A DNA stretch of 64,000 nucleotides from Vibrio proteolyticus NBRC 13287 (GCF_000467125.1 NZ_BATJ01000021.1:40636-104635), one strand, 5' to 3'; positions 34,209 through 43,139 are shown, counted from the first letter of the stretch. Notes: a model not told the origin generated them from the sequence alone. Numbers and translations are program-made.

Positions 34209-34601
34209 ATGGCAGAGAATCAATACTACGGCACTGGCCGTCGCAAAAGCTCAGCTGCACGTGTTTTCATCAAACCAGGCAGCGGCAACATCGTAATCAA
34301 CAAGCGTAGCCTTGATGAGTACTTCGGTCGTCCAACTTCTCGCATGGTTGTTAAACAACCTCTTGAGCTAGTTGAAATGACTGAGAAACTGGACCTATAC
34401 GTTACTGTTAAAGGTGGCGGTATTTCAGGTCAAGCAGGTGCTATCCGTCACGGTATCACTCGCGCTCTGATGGAATACGATGAGTCTCTACGTCCTGCTC
34501 TACGTGCCGCTGGTTACGTTACTCGTGACGCTCGTCGCGTTGAACGTAAGAAAGTGGGTCTGCGTAAAGCACGTCGTCGTCCACAATTCTCTAAGCGTTA
34601 A
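34209..34601 (+). CDS. rpsI: Ribosomal protein S9
   Basis: S9 belongs to the 30S head; its C-terminal tail reaches the P-site tRNA. The 130-residue protein carries YYGTGRRKSSAARVFIKPG at the start and the basic tail GLRKARRRPQFSKR, where the terminal SKR contacts tRNA. Highly biased codon use matches rplM. Two short hairpins and a terminator follow. Confidence 0.99.
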   Translation: MAENQYYGTGRRKSSAARVFIKPGSGNIVINKRSLDEYFGRPTSRMVVKQPLELVEMTEKLDLYVTVKGGGISGQAGAIRHGITRALMEYDESLRPALRAAGYVTRDARRVERKKVGLRKARRRPQFSKR

Positions 34602-34652
34602 TCTCTTTTTACGAAAAGAGAACGCTCCGATTTTTATATCGGATTGTGGGTC

Positions 34653-34684
34653 AAAAGCCTGGCATTTTTGCCAGGCTTTTTTGT
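34653..34684 (+). terminator. rpsI terminator
   Basis: AAAAGCCTGGCA-TTTT-TGCCAGGCTTTTTT is followed by further T-rich sequence: a classic intrinsic terminator. Confidence 0.92.
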
Positions 34685-34804
34685 TTTTTGCTCGAAGAAA
34701 ATCCTCTCCCGAACGGCCGTTTATTCTGCTTTGTTTCACTTATCTCCCTTTTGTGACCTCACAAGCGATTTACTTCACAAATGTTACAAAAAGGTAGCTT
34801 TATC

Positions 34805-34833
34805 TTGTCAAAAAGTAGGGTTTTATTTATCAT
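34805..34833 (+). promoter_or_regulatory. petABC promoter
   Basis: The -35 TTGTCA (34805-34810) and -10 TATCAT (34828-34833) each match consensus at five of six positions, with the ideal 17-bp spacer. The predicted start near 34840 lies about 90 nt before petA. Confidence 0.65.
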
Positions 34834-34930
34834 TTCCCATCAAATAAATACAACGAAAATCGTATTTTGTTAGCCATGCTCTGTCATCGGAATAACGATA
34901 ATCCATAAGGAGCAAATGGGAGAATGTTGG

Positions 34931-35524
34931 ATGAGCAATGCGCCTTTAAATAACGGTCGCAGACGTTTCTTGACGGCAACAACGGCGGTTGTTGGTGGTC
35001 TTGGAGCAGCTGCTGTCGCCGTTCCTTTTATTAAGTCCTGGAACCCGAGTGCCAAAGCGAAAGCTGCCGGTGCCCCAGTTGAAGTTGATGTCAGCAAACT
35101 GGAAGAAGGGCAGATGGTTCGTGTCGAGTGGCGTGGTAAGCCTGTATGGGTGGTTCGACGTGCACAGTCTATCGTTGACGGCCTGAAGGTCATCGACGGT
35201 CAATTACGTGATCCTTCTTCAGAAGAAGCACAGCAACCGGATTACGCTCAGAATGAGTACCGTTCGATCAAACCCGAGTATTTCATCGCGGTTGGTATCT
35301 GTACTCACCTGGGGTGTTCGCCTACCTATTTACCAGACAGTTTCAGCGAACAGGTTCAGGGTGTGAAGTCAGGTTTCTTCTGTCCGTGTCACGGTTCGAA
35401 GTTTGATATGGCTGGCCGAGTCTTCCAGGGGGTGCCCGCGCCGCTGAACTTGGTGGTGCCTAAGCACATGTACCTGAGTGATACCAAAATCATTATCGGT
35501 ATTGATGAAACTGGGGAGGCATAA
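34931..35524 (+). CDS. petA: Ubiquinol-cytochrome c reductase, Rieske iron-sulfur subunit
   Basis: This is the Rieske subunit of the cytochrome bc1 complex. I choose ATG 34931 (MSNAPLNNGRRRFLTATTA), giving 197 residues with a twin-arginine-type signal anchor (RRRFLT, then GGLGAAAVAVPF). ATG 34916, in frame and with AAGGAG very close before it, is a real alternative adding MGECW. The [2Fe-2S] cluster ligands are in CTHLGC and CPCHGS. It is first in petABC and overlaps petB by 1 nt (TAATG). Confidence 0.96.
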   Translation: MSNAPLNNGRRRFLTATTAVVGGLGAAAVAVPFIKSWNPSAKAKAAGAPVEVDVSKLEEGQMVRVEWRGKPVWVVRRAQSIVDGLKVIDGQLRDPSSEEAQQPDYAQNEYRSIKPEYFIAVGICTHLGCSPTYLPDSFSEQVQGVKSGFFCPCHGSKFDMAGRVFQGVPAPLNLVVPKHMYLSDTKIIIGIDETGEA

Positions 35525-36789
35525 TGCAAGCTCTACTTGATTGGGTAGAAAAACGCATACCCGCAATGAATGCGTACAAGAAACACCTTTCTGAGTATCC
35601 AATGCCGAAGAACTTCAACTTCTGGTACTTGTTTGGCTCACTGGCAATGCTTGTCCTGGTAAACCAGATCCTAACGGGTATCTGGTTGACTATGAACTAT
35701 GTTCCGTCCGGCGACGGCGCGTTTGCTTCTATCGAATACATCATGCGTGATGTGGAATACGGCTGGCTGCTGCGTTACATGCACTCCACTGGCGCATCGG
35801 CGTTCTTTATTGTGGTGTATCTGCACATGTTCCGTGGACTTATCTACGGCTCATACCAGAAGCCGCGTGAGCTGCTGTGGTTGTTCGGTATGCTGATCTT
35901 CCTGGTTCTGATGGCAGAAGCCTTTATGGGTTACCTGTTGCCATGGGGGCAGATGTCCTACTGGGGCGCTCAGGTGATCATTTCTCTGTTTGGTGCGATT
36001 CCTGTGATCGGTGATGATCTGACACTATGGATTCGTGGCGACTACGTAATCTCCGGCGCGACGCTGAACCGTTTCTTTGCTCTGCATGTAATCGCACTAC
36101 CGATCGTATTGCTGCTCTTGATCGTGCTGCACGTTCTGGCGCTGCATGAGGTGGGCTCTAACAACCCGGACGGCATCGAAACTAAGCTGCCGAAAGGCTC
36201 TATGGGCGACGATTACCAGAGCCAGTTCAAGTTCCACGAGTACTACACTAAGAAATACGACATCATCGATTCGATCCCTTTCCATCCGTACGGTACGGTT
36301 AAGGATTTGGTGGGTGTGGCAGGCTTCCTGTTCCTGTTCTGTTATGTCTTGTTCTTTAACCCAGAGATGGGCGGTTACTTCCTTGAGCCACCTAACTTTG
36401 AAGCGGCAAACCCGCTGAAAACGCCTGAGCACATTGCACCGGTTTGGTACTTCACACCATTTTACGCGATTCTGCGTGCGGTACCGGACAAGCTGCTGGG
36501 CGTTATCGCAATGGGGGCATCCATTGTGGTTCTGTTTGTGCTGCCTTGGTTGGATCGGTGTAAAGTGCGTTCTTACCGTTACCGTAGCAAGCTTCATTTG
36601 ATCAATATCATTCAGTTCACCATCTGCTTTATCGCGCTGGGTATTCTGGGGGCGCTGCCTGCGACTCCAACATACACACTGCTGGCGCAGATCTTTAGCT
36701 TAGGTTACTTCATGTTCTTCGTGCTGCTGTTCTTCTACAGCAAGAATGAAGCGACCAAACCATTACCAGAGAGGGTGAATTTCAAATGA
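35524..36789 (+). CDS. petB: Cytochrome b of the bc1 complex
   Basis: Cytochrome b carries the two b hemes and both quinone sites. The 421-residue protein has about eight or nine membrane helices. The paired heme-ligand histidines lie in MHSTGASAFFIVVYLHMFRG and FALHVIALPIVLLLLIVLHV. The quinol-site motif is PVWYFTPFY (the PEWY equivalent, here with V). It overlaps petA by 1 nt and petC by 4 nt (ATGA), so all three subunits are translationally coupled. Confidence 0.97.
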   Translation: MQALLDWVEKRIPAMNAYKKHLSEYPMPKNFNFWYLFGSLAMLVLVNQILTGIWLTMNYVPSGDGAFASIEYIMRDVEYGWLLRYMHSTGASAFFIVVYLHMFRGLIYGSYQKPRELLWLFGMLIFLVLMAEAFMGYLLPWGQMSYWGAQVIISLFGAIPVIGDDLTLWIRGDYVISGATLNRFFALHVIALPIVLLLLIVLHVLALHEVGSNNPDGIETKLPKGSMGDDYQSQFKFHEYYTKKYDIIDSIPFHPYGTVKDLVGVAGFLFLFCYVLFFNPEMGGYFLEPPNFEAANPLKTPEHIAPVWYFTPFYAILRAVPDKLLGVIAMGASIVVLFVLPWLDRCKVRSYRYRSKLHLINIIQFTICFIALGILGALPATPTYTLLAQIFSLGYFMFFVLLFFYSKNEATKPLPERVNFK

Positions 36790-37523
36790 AGAAATGGATT
36801 GTAGTTTTATTTGCTTTGCTGCCATCTCTGGCGATGGCTGCTGGTGCGAAGGTGCCGTTGGACCAAGCCAACAACGATCTGACGGATGAGGCATCACTGC
36901 AAAACGGTGCCAAACTGTTTATGAACTACTGTTTTGGCTGTCACTCGGCGCAATATCAACGCTATGAGCGTGTTGCGACTGACCTCGGCATTCCGGCTGA
37001 TCTGATGAAAGAAAACCTGATTTTCAATCCTGAAGCGAAAATTGGTGACTTGATGGAAAATGCCATTCCTGAAGAGTCGGCTGCGAAGTGGTTTGGCGCG
37101 CCACCACCAGATTTGACACTGGTGGCCCGCGTGCGTGGTACCGATTGGCTGTATACTTACCTGCGTTCATTTTACGCCGATCCGTCTCGTCCGTTTGGGG
37201 TGAATAACATCGTTTTCCCGAGTGTGGGCATGCCTCACGTGTTGGAAGAGCTGCAGGGGATTCCGCAGCCAGTGTTTGAAACCAAAATGGTGGATGGTGA
37301 AGAGCATAAAGTCGTGGTTGGTACTAAAACCGACGGAACGGGTGAGCTGCATACCGAAGAGTACGACAGAGCGGTCCGTGATCTGGTGAACTTTCTGGAG
37401 TACTCCGGTGACCCGGTCAAGCTCGAGCGTCATGCTCTTGGCTGGTGGGTGATGGGCTTCTTGGTTCTGCTGACCATCGTGGTCGTGTTACTCAAGAAAG
37501 AGTATTGGCGCGATGTGCACTAA
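36786..37523 (+). CDS. petC: Cytochrome c1
   Basis: Cytochrome c1 passes electrons from the Rieske centre to a soluble or membrane cytochrome c. The 245-residue protein has a signal peptide (KKWIVVLFALLPSLAMA) and one covalent heme site CFGCH (Cys49, Cys52, His53). A C-terminal membrane anchor (WWVMGFLVLLTIVVVLL) ends at KKEYWRDVH. The sixth ligand Met is probably in SVGMPHV or a nearby segment. It ends the petABC operon. A terminator follows 40 nt later. Confidence 0.97.
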   Translation: MKKWIVVLFALLPSLAMAAGAKVPLDQANNDLTDEASLQNGAKLFMNYCFGCHSAQYQRYERVATDLGIPADLMKENLIFNPEAKIGDLMENAIPEESAAKWFGAPPPDLTLVARVRGTDWLYTYLRSFYADPSRPFGVNNIVFPSVGMPHVLEELQGIPQPVFETKMVDGEEHKVVVGTKTDGTGELHTEEYDRAVRDLVNFLEYSGDPVKLERHALGWWVMGFLVLLTIVVVLLKKEYWRDVH

Positions 37524-37564
37524 TTGTGCTATCATACCGTGCTAATTTCCGCGTTTTAACGTTT

Positions 37565-37594
37565 ACAATGGAGGCTTAGCCTCCATTGTTTTTA
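37565..37594 (+). terminator. petC terminator
   Basis: CAATGGAGGC-TTA-GCCTCCATTG is followed by TTTTTATTT: a strong hairpin and T-run ahead of sspA. Confidence 0.88.
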
Positions 37595-37620
37595 TTTAAG
37601 TAAGTGTGCTGGAGGGCTCC

Positions 37621-38256
37621 ATGGCTGTAGCTGCCAATAAACGTTCTGTGATGACTCTATTTTCAAGCGCATCTGATATGTATAGCCATCAGGTACGCAT
37701 TGTACTGGCTGAGAAAGGCGTCAGTGTAGAAGTTGAACTTGTTGATGAAGCAAATCTGCCAGCTGAGCTGATTGAGTTGAATCCATACAAGACAGTGCCA
37801 ACTCTTGTTGACCGCGAGCTTGCGCTGTACGATTCGAAGATCATCATGGAATACCTGGATGAGCGTTTTCCTCACCCACCACTGATGCCTGTTTACCCGG
37901 TTGCCCGCGGTAATAGCCGTCTGATGATCTACCGTATTGAGAAAAACTGGTACTCACTGGCTGAGAAAGTGGTGAAAGGCACTGCGGAAGAATCGGAAGC
38001 TGCGCGCAACAAACTGCGCAACGACCTGCTGACTCTGGCGCCGGTTTTCGCTGAATACGAATACTTCATGAGTGAAGAATTCAGCCTGATCGACTGTTAC
38101 CTGGCTCCGCTGTTGTGGCGTTTGCCTGTACTGGGTATTGAGTTGACAGGTCCGGGTTCAAAAGAACTGAAAGTTTACATGAACCGCGTATTTGAACGTG
38201 ATTCATTCCTGGCTTCACTGACTGAAGCTGAACGAGAAATGCGCCTGGCTCGCTAA
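37621..38256 (+). CDS. sspA: Stringent starvation protein A
   Basis: SspA binds RNA polymerase and acts in the stress and stationary-phase response. ATG 37621 follows GGAGGG and gives 211 residues (E. coli 212); an ATG at 37606 overlaps that ribosome site. The fold is glutathione S-transferase-like: thioredoxin-type N-terminus (TLFSSASDMYSHQVRIVLAE), then YDSKIIMEYLDERFPHPPL and a helical C-terminal half with DCYLAPLLWRLP. The catalytic GST residues are not conserved in this family. sspB follows after 8 nt. Confidence 0.97.
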   Translation: MAVAANKRSVMTLFSSASDMYSHQVRIVLAEKGVSVEVELVDEANLPAELIELNPYKTVPTLVDRELALYDSKIIMEYLDERFPHPPLMPVYPVARGNSRLMIYRIEKNWYSLAEKVVKGTAEESEAARNKLRNDLLTLAPVFAEYEYFMSEEFSLIDCYLAPLLWRLPVLGIELTGPGSKELKVYMNRVFERDSFLASLTEAEREMRLAR

Positions 38257-38264
38257 CAGAATCG

Positions 38265-38753
38265 ATGGATATTGCCCAAATGACTCCGCGTCGCCCATAC
38301 ATGCTGCGCGCGTTTTATGACTGGTTGGTTGACAACGATCTGACGCCTCACTTAGTGGTGGATGCCACTTTACCTGGGGTTCGGGTTCCGGTTGAGTTTA
38401 TCCAGGATGGCCAGATCATCCTCAATCTCGCTCCGCGAGCGGTCGGGAATCTGGAACTGGGGAACGAAGTGATTACCTTCAACGCCCGTTTCGGCGGACG
38501 TCCTCATTCGGTGATTGTGCCTCTATACGCGGTGCAGGCGATTTATGCCCGCGAAAATGGGGCAGGGACCATGTTTGAGCCTGAGCCAGCTTACGACATC
38601 GCTTATGAAGATGAAGCGCTGGAAGAGCTGGCTGAAGAAGCGGAAGCCACAGGTCTGACTGTAGCGACCTCGGCGGAAAACCAGACCACGGACGACGATG
38701 ATGACGAAGCACCACGTCCCAAAGGACGGCCGAGTTTGAGAGTCGTGAAATAA
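38265..38753 (+). CDS. sspB: SspB, ClpXP adaptor for ssrA-tagged proteins
   Basis: SspB delivers ssrA-tagged and some other substrates to ClpXP. The 162-residue protein has the conserved tag-binding domain (TPRRPYMLRAFYDWLVDNDL, NARFGGRPHSVIVPL; residues 1-110). An acidic flexible linker (TTDDDDDEAPRPKG) leads to the C-terminal ClpX-docking tail RPSLRVVK. It is the second gene of sspAB. Confidence 0.97.
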   Translation: MDIAQMTPRRPYMLRAFYDWLVDNDLTPHLVVDATLPGVRVPVEFIQDGQIILNLAPRAVGNLELGNEVITFNARFGGRPHSVIVPLYAVQAIYARENGAGTMFEPEPAYDIAYEDEALEELAEEAEATGLTVATSAENQTTDDDDDEAPRPKGRPSLRVVK

Positions 38754-38783
38754 AAAAAGCAGCGCATTAGCGCTGCTTTTTTA
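38752..38783. terminator. bidirectional terminator between sspB and dolP
   Basis: AAAAAAAGCAGCGC-ATTA-GCGCTGCTTTTTT is a perfect stem with an A-run on one side and a T-run on the other, between converging operons. Confidence 0.9.
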
Positions 38784-38800
38784 TCGACTTCATTTAAGCG

Positions 38801-39370
38801 TCAGTCGGCGTATTCAAACGCTTTGATGACTTGCTTTACACCAGAGATATTTCGGGCGATGTTGACGGCTTTATCGGCGTGCGCACGTTTGACGTAGCCC
38901 AGCAAAAAGACTTCTTTGTCCTCGGTAATGACCTTGATTTTGACGGTAGTCAGCTCGCTGTCAGCCAGTAGCGACGACTTCACTTTGGTGGTGATCCAGC
39001 TGTCATGGCTGATTTCGCCAACCGAGAGTGGTGCTTTGATCCGGACTTGATTGTAGATGGTTTTGACGCCCTTGACGTCACGAGCCTGTGCAACGAACTG
39101 ATCGAGTAACTCCTGGTTACGAGCTTGTCCCATCAGAACCACAGTGCCGTTGTAGGAACTGGCCACAATGCGCACATTGCCAGTGTACGGCGCTTTGTTA
39201 CCAATACCGGCGACTTCAAACTCAATGTTGTTGTCATTCCAGATCTCCTGCGTTGAACGGGGATCGGTCACAATGTTGGCGGTGGTTGCCGCACCAGCGA
39301 CAAATAATCCCGCACACCCGGAGGTCGACAGGATAACCGCAGTCAGTAGCAAGGTTTTTAGGCGTTTCAT
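38801..39370 (-). CDS. dolP: DolP (YraP), BON-domain outer membrane lipoprotein
   Basis: DolP is an outer membrane lipoprotein with two BON domains that supports envelope integrity and the BAM machinery in E. coli. ATG 39370 gives 189 residues (E. coli 191), with a lipobox STSGC and acylated Cys19. The adjacent ATG at 39373 overlaps the diaA stop (TAATGATG), so translation is probably coupled. The BON repeats cover about 45-115 and 120-188 (SLLADSELTTVKIKVITED). It is last in the lpoA-yraN-diaA-dolP operon. Confidence 0.94.
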   Translation of the reverse strand: MKRLKTLLLTAVILSTSGCAGLFVAGAATTANIVTDPRSTQEIWNDNNIEFEVAGIGNKAPYTGNVRIVASSYNGTVVLMGQARNQELLDQFVAQARDVKGVKTIYNQVRIKAPLSVGEISHDSWITTKVKSSLLADSELTTVKIKVITEDKEVFLLGYVKRAHADKAVNIARNISGVKQVIKAFEYAD

Positions 39371-39372
39371 CA

Positions 39373-39963
39373 TTACTCTTCGTGTGTCGGAAACAGAACT
39401 TGATCGATAAGATCGCACAAGCAGTGCAACGTCACCATATGGACTTCGTGAATTCTGGCGGTTCTGTGAGATGGAATCCGAATTTCCACATCATTTTCGC
39501 CCAGTAACCCGGCCATTTCACCGCCGTCTTTGCCGGTCAAAGCGATGATGGTCATGTCGCGAGTCACTGCCGCTTCCATCGCTTTGATGATGTTCTTACT
39601 GTTACCGCTGGTGGATATTGCCAGTAAAATGTCACCCGGCTGACCGAATGCACGTACTTGTTTGGAGAAGATCTCTTCATAATGATAGTCGTTGGCGACC
39701 GCCGTGAGCGTGGTATTGTCAGCGGTTAGTGCCATGCCCGGCAGACTGGGACGTTCGGTTTCAAAGCGATTGAGCAGGCAAGAGACAAACTGTTGAGCAT
39801 TCGAAGAGGAGCCGCCATTGCCGCAACAGAGTATTTTATTGCCGTTGAGCAGGCTGGTGACCATGGCTTGAGCCCCATGGGTAATGGCATCAGGCAGCGC
39901 TTCGGCTGCCGCGATTTGAATTTGAATGCTTTCTTTGAAACTGTCTTTAATGCTGTCGAGCAT
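39373..39963 (-). CDS. diaA: DiaA, DnaA initiator-associating SIS protein
   Basis: DiaA binds DnaA and promotes ordered assembly at oriC. The 196-residue protein (E. coli 196) is a single SIS domain with CGNGGSSSNAQQF and AISTSGNSKNIIKA. It resembles GmhA phosphoheptose isomerase, but the yraN-diaA-dolP context fits DiaA. It overlaps dolP by 1 nt and follows yraN by 3 nt. Confidence 0.93.
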   Translation of the reverse strand: MLDSIKDSFKESIQIQIAAAEALPDAITHGAQAMVTSLLNGNKILCCGNGGSSSNAQQFVSCLLNRFETERPSLPGMALTADNTTLTAVANDYHYEEIFSKQVRAFGQPGDILLAISTSGNSKNIIKAMEAAVTRDMTIIALTGKDGGEMAGLLGENDVEIRIPSHRTARIHEVHMVTLHCLCDLIDQVLFPTHEE

Positions 39964-39966
39964 TGA

Positions 39967-40344
39967 TTATCCTTGAACTATTGCGTTTTTTATCCAGTCA
40001 GTTTGCTTGCCGTTATCATGAATAGCAACGACGTCAAACCGAAAGTCGGTTGTGTGAACCGAAAGGTTCTGGGTTTGTAGCCAACGGGTTGCTGTCCGTA
40101 TCAGCTTTTGCATTTTCTGATACGTAACCGTTTCCGCTGCATGACCAAAGTTCTGATGAGTACGGTAGCGTACCTCTACGAAGACGATGGTATCACCGTC
40201 ACGCATGATCAGATCGATCTCACCCGTTCTGGCGCTAAAGTTTCTCTCAATTAACGACAGACCGCAACCAAGTAAATACTCTTTGGCTGCGGTCTCGTAG
40301 TGAGCGCCTTTAGAGCGACGGCTCAAGCTCTTCAGCAGTTTCAT
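39967..40344 (-). CDS. yraN: UPF0102 protein YraN, endonuclease-like fold
   Basis: A conserved protein of the UPF0102 family, with a Holliday-junction-resolvase-like (restriction endonuclease) fold. No activity is established. ATG 40344 gives 125 residues (MKLLKSLSRRSKGAHYETAA), close to the family's usual 115-130. The PD-(D/E)xK-like core is visible as RTGEIDLIMRDGDTIVFVEV. Its first 35 nt lie inside the 3' end of lpoA. Longer frames up to 40383 exist but would deepen that overlap. Confidence 0.88.
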   Translation of the reverse strand: MKLLKSLSRRSKGAHYETAAKEYLLGCGLSLIERNFSARTGEIDLIMRDGDTIVFVEVRYRTHQNFGHAAETVTYQKMQKLIRTATRWLQTQNLSVHTTDFRFDVVAIHDNGKQTDWIKNAIVQG

Positions 40345-42214
40345 CCGGTTCCGCCGTTGGCAACTCGTCCGTGGCGATATCATCGCTGCCGGTCGTCGTT
40401 ACTGGGGTTGCTTTCCCGTACTCACCCCAACTGATTTCACGCTGAACGACGCACTGTGAGTCGATGCTCAGGATGCCGGTTTGGCCATCCACCGTGTAGC
40501 CAGACACCACTTTCATTTGTGGCAGCTCTTCCATCAGAGTATACGCGTCCATGCCCATCGCTTTGAGACGCTTCTCGACGTTGGACTCACGTGGCCACAG
40601 CTCAGCCATTTGCTCGGCTGTTTGCGGATCGGGTGAGATCAGCAGTGGAATATCGCTGTAAGCAACACCGGTCAGGTCTTCATATTGTTTACGGCCGTTG
40701 TTGCTGCTGGAGTTAGCGAACAGCTTCGGTGGCGCGGTATCCGGGTTGATGGCGACTTCGATAAATGGCTTGATCAGTGTCAGCTCGGAGCTTTTGGCCA
40801 CAATATACACCGCGTCGATGTCACGACGGCTGCGCGGCTGGGATTCCAGTGAACGGCGCATCAGGGATTGCATCTGAGTGATACGTTGTTGACTGTCTTG
40901 CAGGCCAAAAACCGTGTTGATGTTGCGTTGTAGCTGACGTTTATCACCAAATAGGCTGACCGCCACTTTATTCGGGCTGTATTTTCGCCACTCTTTTTCA
41001 AACGCTTCTGTTACGCGTTCACCCAAACGACCTTTCGGTGCCAGGAGCAGTGGAAACTGGTAGCCTAGCTCGTGCAGGTGTTTGGCTGCCTGAGCCACTT
41101 CCTGTTCAGGGGAAAGCGCCAAATAGCACACGCCCGGGCCATCTTCGAGTTGATCCGGAATGTTCAGCGCCAGTGTTGGGATAGGCGCTGGCAGGCTGCT
41201 CTGTTCACGTTGCAGGGCTTCAACGTTTTCTTTGGTTAACGGACCGACGATGAAATCGATGTTTTTCTGCACCAGCGTCTGTTTGATCTGTTCGGCAGAG
41301 TTGGTGTTGGTATCGATTACCGTCAGTGAGGCGTTTGGATCGCGGTTAGGATCGTTCATCATTTTCATCATGAATCCATCGCGGATCAGTTGCGCCTGTT
41401 TGGCGTATTTGCCGGAAAGCGGCAGCAGCAGTGCGGAATTCACTGGCTTGATAATGTCCAGCGCCAGGATGTTGGTCAGAGATTGAGGTGTGTACTGGGC
41501 CGCCGGATGATTCGGGTTTTCTGCCAGCCACTTTTCCAGAGTATTTTTCAACTGAGGAATATCGCTGGTCATGGTTTTCGCGTACACCGCCAGTTGCAGC
41601 CAGCCATCGAGTACAGCTTCGTTCGGCGCGGCCGCCAGCTCGGTAATGTCGTCAGTTTTGTACTTGGTCAGGTTGCTCCAGATTTGCTCAGACAACATCG
41701 GCTGCTGGCTTGGAATTAAATATGGCGAGGCCAGTGTCAGCTCACGACTGGCATCGAAATATTTTCCCTGACGGGTCAGTAACTCGGCGCGCAACTGATG
41801 GTATTCCAGCCACTGCTGATCATCCAGTTGCCAGCTTGGCTGAAAATTCAGCTGTTTCAGCGCTTGTGGGTAACGCTCTTGCGTCACCAACAGTTGCGCA
41901 CGAGCCAATTGCCATTCGGCCTGCTGGGCGTCGCTGAGCTGCTGCTTTGACAGGCGGTTAACGATCAATTCCGCTTGCTGAGTGTCGCCCGCCTGAATAG
42001 CGGCTTTCAGCGCCAGGATTAACCAATCGTTCTGGATGCTGCCTTGTGTACTGTCGGCCTGCATCAGGTAACGCTGGGCGGATTGAGTCGGGGCAGAGGT
42101 GATGTCCACGTCCGATGTGGAAGGCGTAGACGAACAAGCTGCCAGTGTAATTGCTAATGCAACAGGAGTGAGTAAGCGTGGTACACTGACTCTCTTGTGG
42201 TTTTTCATAGCCAT
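40310..42214 (-). CDS. lpoA: LpoA, lipoprotein activator of PBP1a
   Basis: LpoA spans the periplasm from the outer membrane and activates the class A penicillin-binding protein PBP1a. The 634-residue protein starts MAMKNHKRV (a second ATG at 42208 is equally possible). It has a lipoprotein signal ending LAAC with Cys27. The N-terminal half is a helical TPR-like domain (about 40-250). The C-terminal half is a periplasmic-binding-protein-like fold (about 255-600, LLLPLSGKYAKQAQLIRDGF). The tail is rich in Glu and Thr. It heads the operon and diverges from rsmI, as in E. coli. Confidence 0.95.
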   Translation of the reverse strand: MAMKNHKRVSVPRLLTPVALAITLAACSSTPSTSDVDITSAPTQSAQRYLMQADSTQGSIQNDWLILALKAAIQAGDTQQAELIVNRLSKQQLSDAQQAEWQLARAQLLVTQERYPQALKQLNFQPSWQLDDQQWLEYHQLRAELLTRQGKYFDASRELTLASPYLIPSQQPMLSEQIWSNLTKYKTDDITELAAAPNEAVLDGWLQLAVYAKTMTSDIPQLKNTLEKWLAENPNHPAAQYTPQSLTNILALDIIKPVNSALLLPLSGKYAKQAQLIRDGFMMKMMNDPNRDPNASLTVIDTNTNSAEQIKQTLVQKNIDFIVGPLTKENVEALQREQSSLPAPIPTLALNIPDQLEDGPGVCYLALSPEQEVAQAAKHLHELGYQFPLLLAPKGRLGERVTEAFEKEWRKYSPNKVAVSLFGDKRQLQRNINTVFGLQDSQQRITQMQSLMRRSLESQPRSRRDIDAVYIVAKSSELTLIKPFIEVAINPDTAPPKLFANSSSNNGRKQYEDLTGVAYSDIPLLISPDPQTAEQMAELWPRESNVEKRLKAMGMDAYTLMEELPQMKVVSGYTVDGQTGILSIDSQCVVQREISWGEYGKATPVTTTGSDDIATDELPTAEPDETAEELEPSL

Positions 42215-42275
42215 GAGTTCTTTATTTTGCGTGTAAAATTGTTTCTATATTAATCGTTGAAGTGATGGTAAACAA

Positions 42276-43139
42276 ATGACAGATAATAAAACTTTGCCAA
42301 TGGACGTCCCGACTCTTTATATCGTCCCGACGCCAATTGGTAACCTGGGCGACATCACACACCGCGCACTGAACGTGCTGAACGGAGTGGACCTGATTGC
42401 TGCCGAAGACACCCGCCATACAGGGAAGTTACTGTCTCACTTCAATATTCAAACGAAGACCTATGCGCTACATGATCACAATGAACAGCAAAAAGCACAA
42501 GTCTTAGTCGAAAAATTGCTCGCCGGGCAATCCATCGCTTTGGTGTCAGACGCCGGCACGCCACTTATTAGTGATCCAGGGTACCATCTGGTATCGCAAT
42601 GTCGTCAGGCAGGCGTCAAAGTTGTGCCATTACCGGGTGCGTGCGCCGTCATTACTGCGTTAAGTGCCTCAGGATTGCCGTCGGATCGTTTCAGTTTTGA
42701 AGGTTTCTTACCGGCGAAGAGCAAAGGGCGTAAAGACAAATTTCTTGAAATTGCCAAAGCGGAGCGCACCTGCATTTTTTATGAATCACCACATCGGATC
42801 ACGGATTCTCTGCAGGATATGCTGGCGGTCCTCGGCCCGGAGCGTGAGGTGGTGCTGGCCCGTGAGCTGACCAAAACCTTTGAAACCATTCAGGGTATGC
42901 CATTGGCTGAACTGGTTGAATGGGTGGCCGCGGATGACAATCAACAGAGGGGTGAGATGGTGCTGCTGGTGCACGGGTTCCGGGCCAGCTCAGACGGCAG
43001 TTTGCCGGAAGAAGCGACCCGCACGCTGGCGATTCTGACTCAGGAACTGCCCCTTAAGAAAGCGGCGGCCCTGGCGGCGGAAATCTACAGCGTGAAGAAA
43101 AACGCTTTGTATAAGTGGGGCCTGGAACATTTAGGTTAA
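42276..43139 (+). CDS. rsmI: 16S rRNA C1402 2'-O-methyltransferase
   Basis: RsmI methylates the ribose of C1402 in 16S rRNA, next to the site modified by RsmH, also encoded in this window. The 287-residue protein (E. coli 286) is a tetrapyrrole-methylase-fold enzyme with PTPIGNLGDITHRAL, AAEDTRHTGKLLSHF, VSDAGTPLISDPGYH and PGACAVITALSASGLPSDRF. It diverges from lpoA with 61 nt between starts. rnpB follows about 120 nt downstream. Confidence 0.97.
   Translation: MTDNKTLPMDVPTLYIVPTPIGNLGDITHRALNVLNGVDLIAAEDTRHTGKLLSHFNIQTKTYALHDHNEQQKAQVLVEKLLAGQSIALVSDAGTPLISDPGYHLVSQCRQAGVKVVPLPGACAVITALSASGLPSDRFSFEGFLPAKSKGRKDKFLEIAKAERTCIFYESPHRITDSLQDMLAVLGPEREVVLARELTKTFETIQGMPLAELVEWVAADDNQQRGEMVLLVHGFRASSDGSLPEEATRTLAILTQELPLKKAAALAAEIYSVKKNALYKWGLEHLG

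Larger units (their letters stand above)
34602..34930 (+). other. intergenic region rpsI-petA (329 nt)
   Basis: Contains, in order, a hairpin with a TACG loop (CTCTTTT/AAAAGAG, 34603-34620), a second hairpin (TCCGAT/ATCGGA, 34626-34643), the rpsI terminator (34653-34684), a TTGTGA/TCACAA inverted repeat with 2-nt spacer (34751-34764), and a good promoter for petA (34805-34833). I see no gene here. Confidence 0.7.

Noticed and set aside
34751..34764. TTGTGA-CC-TCACAA as a CRP site upstream of petA
   Set aside because: The spacer is 2 nt, not the 6 nt of CRP sites; kept only as an unassigned inverted repeat.
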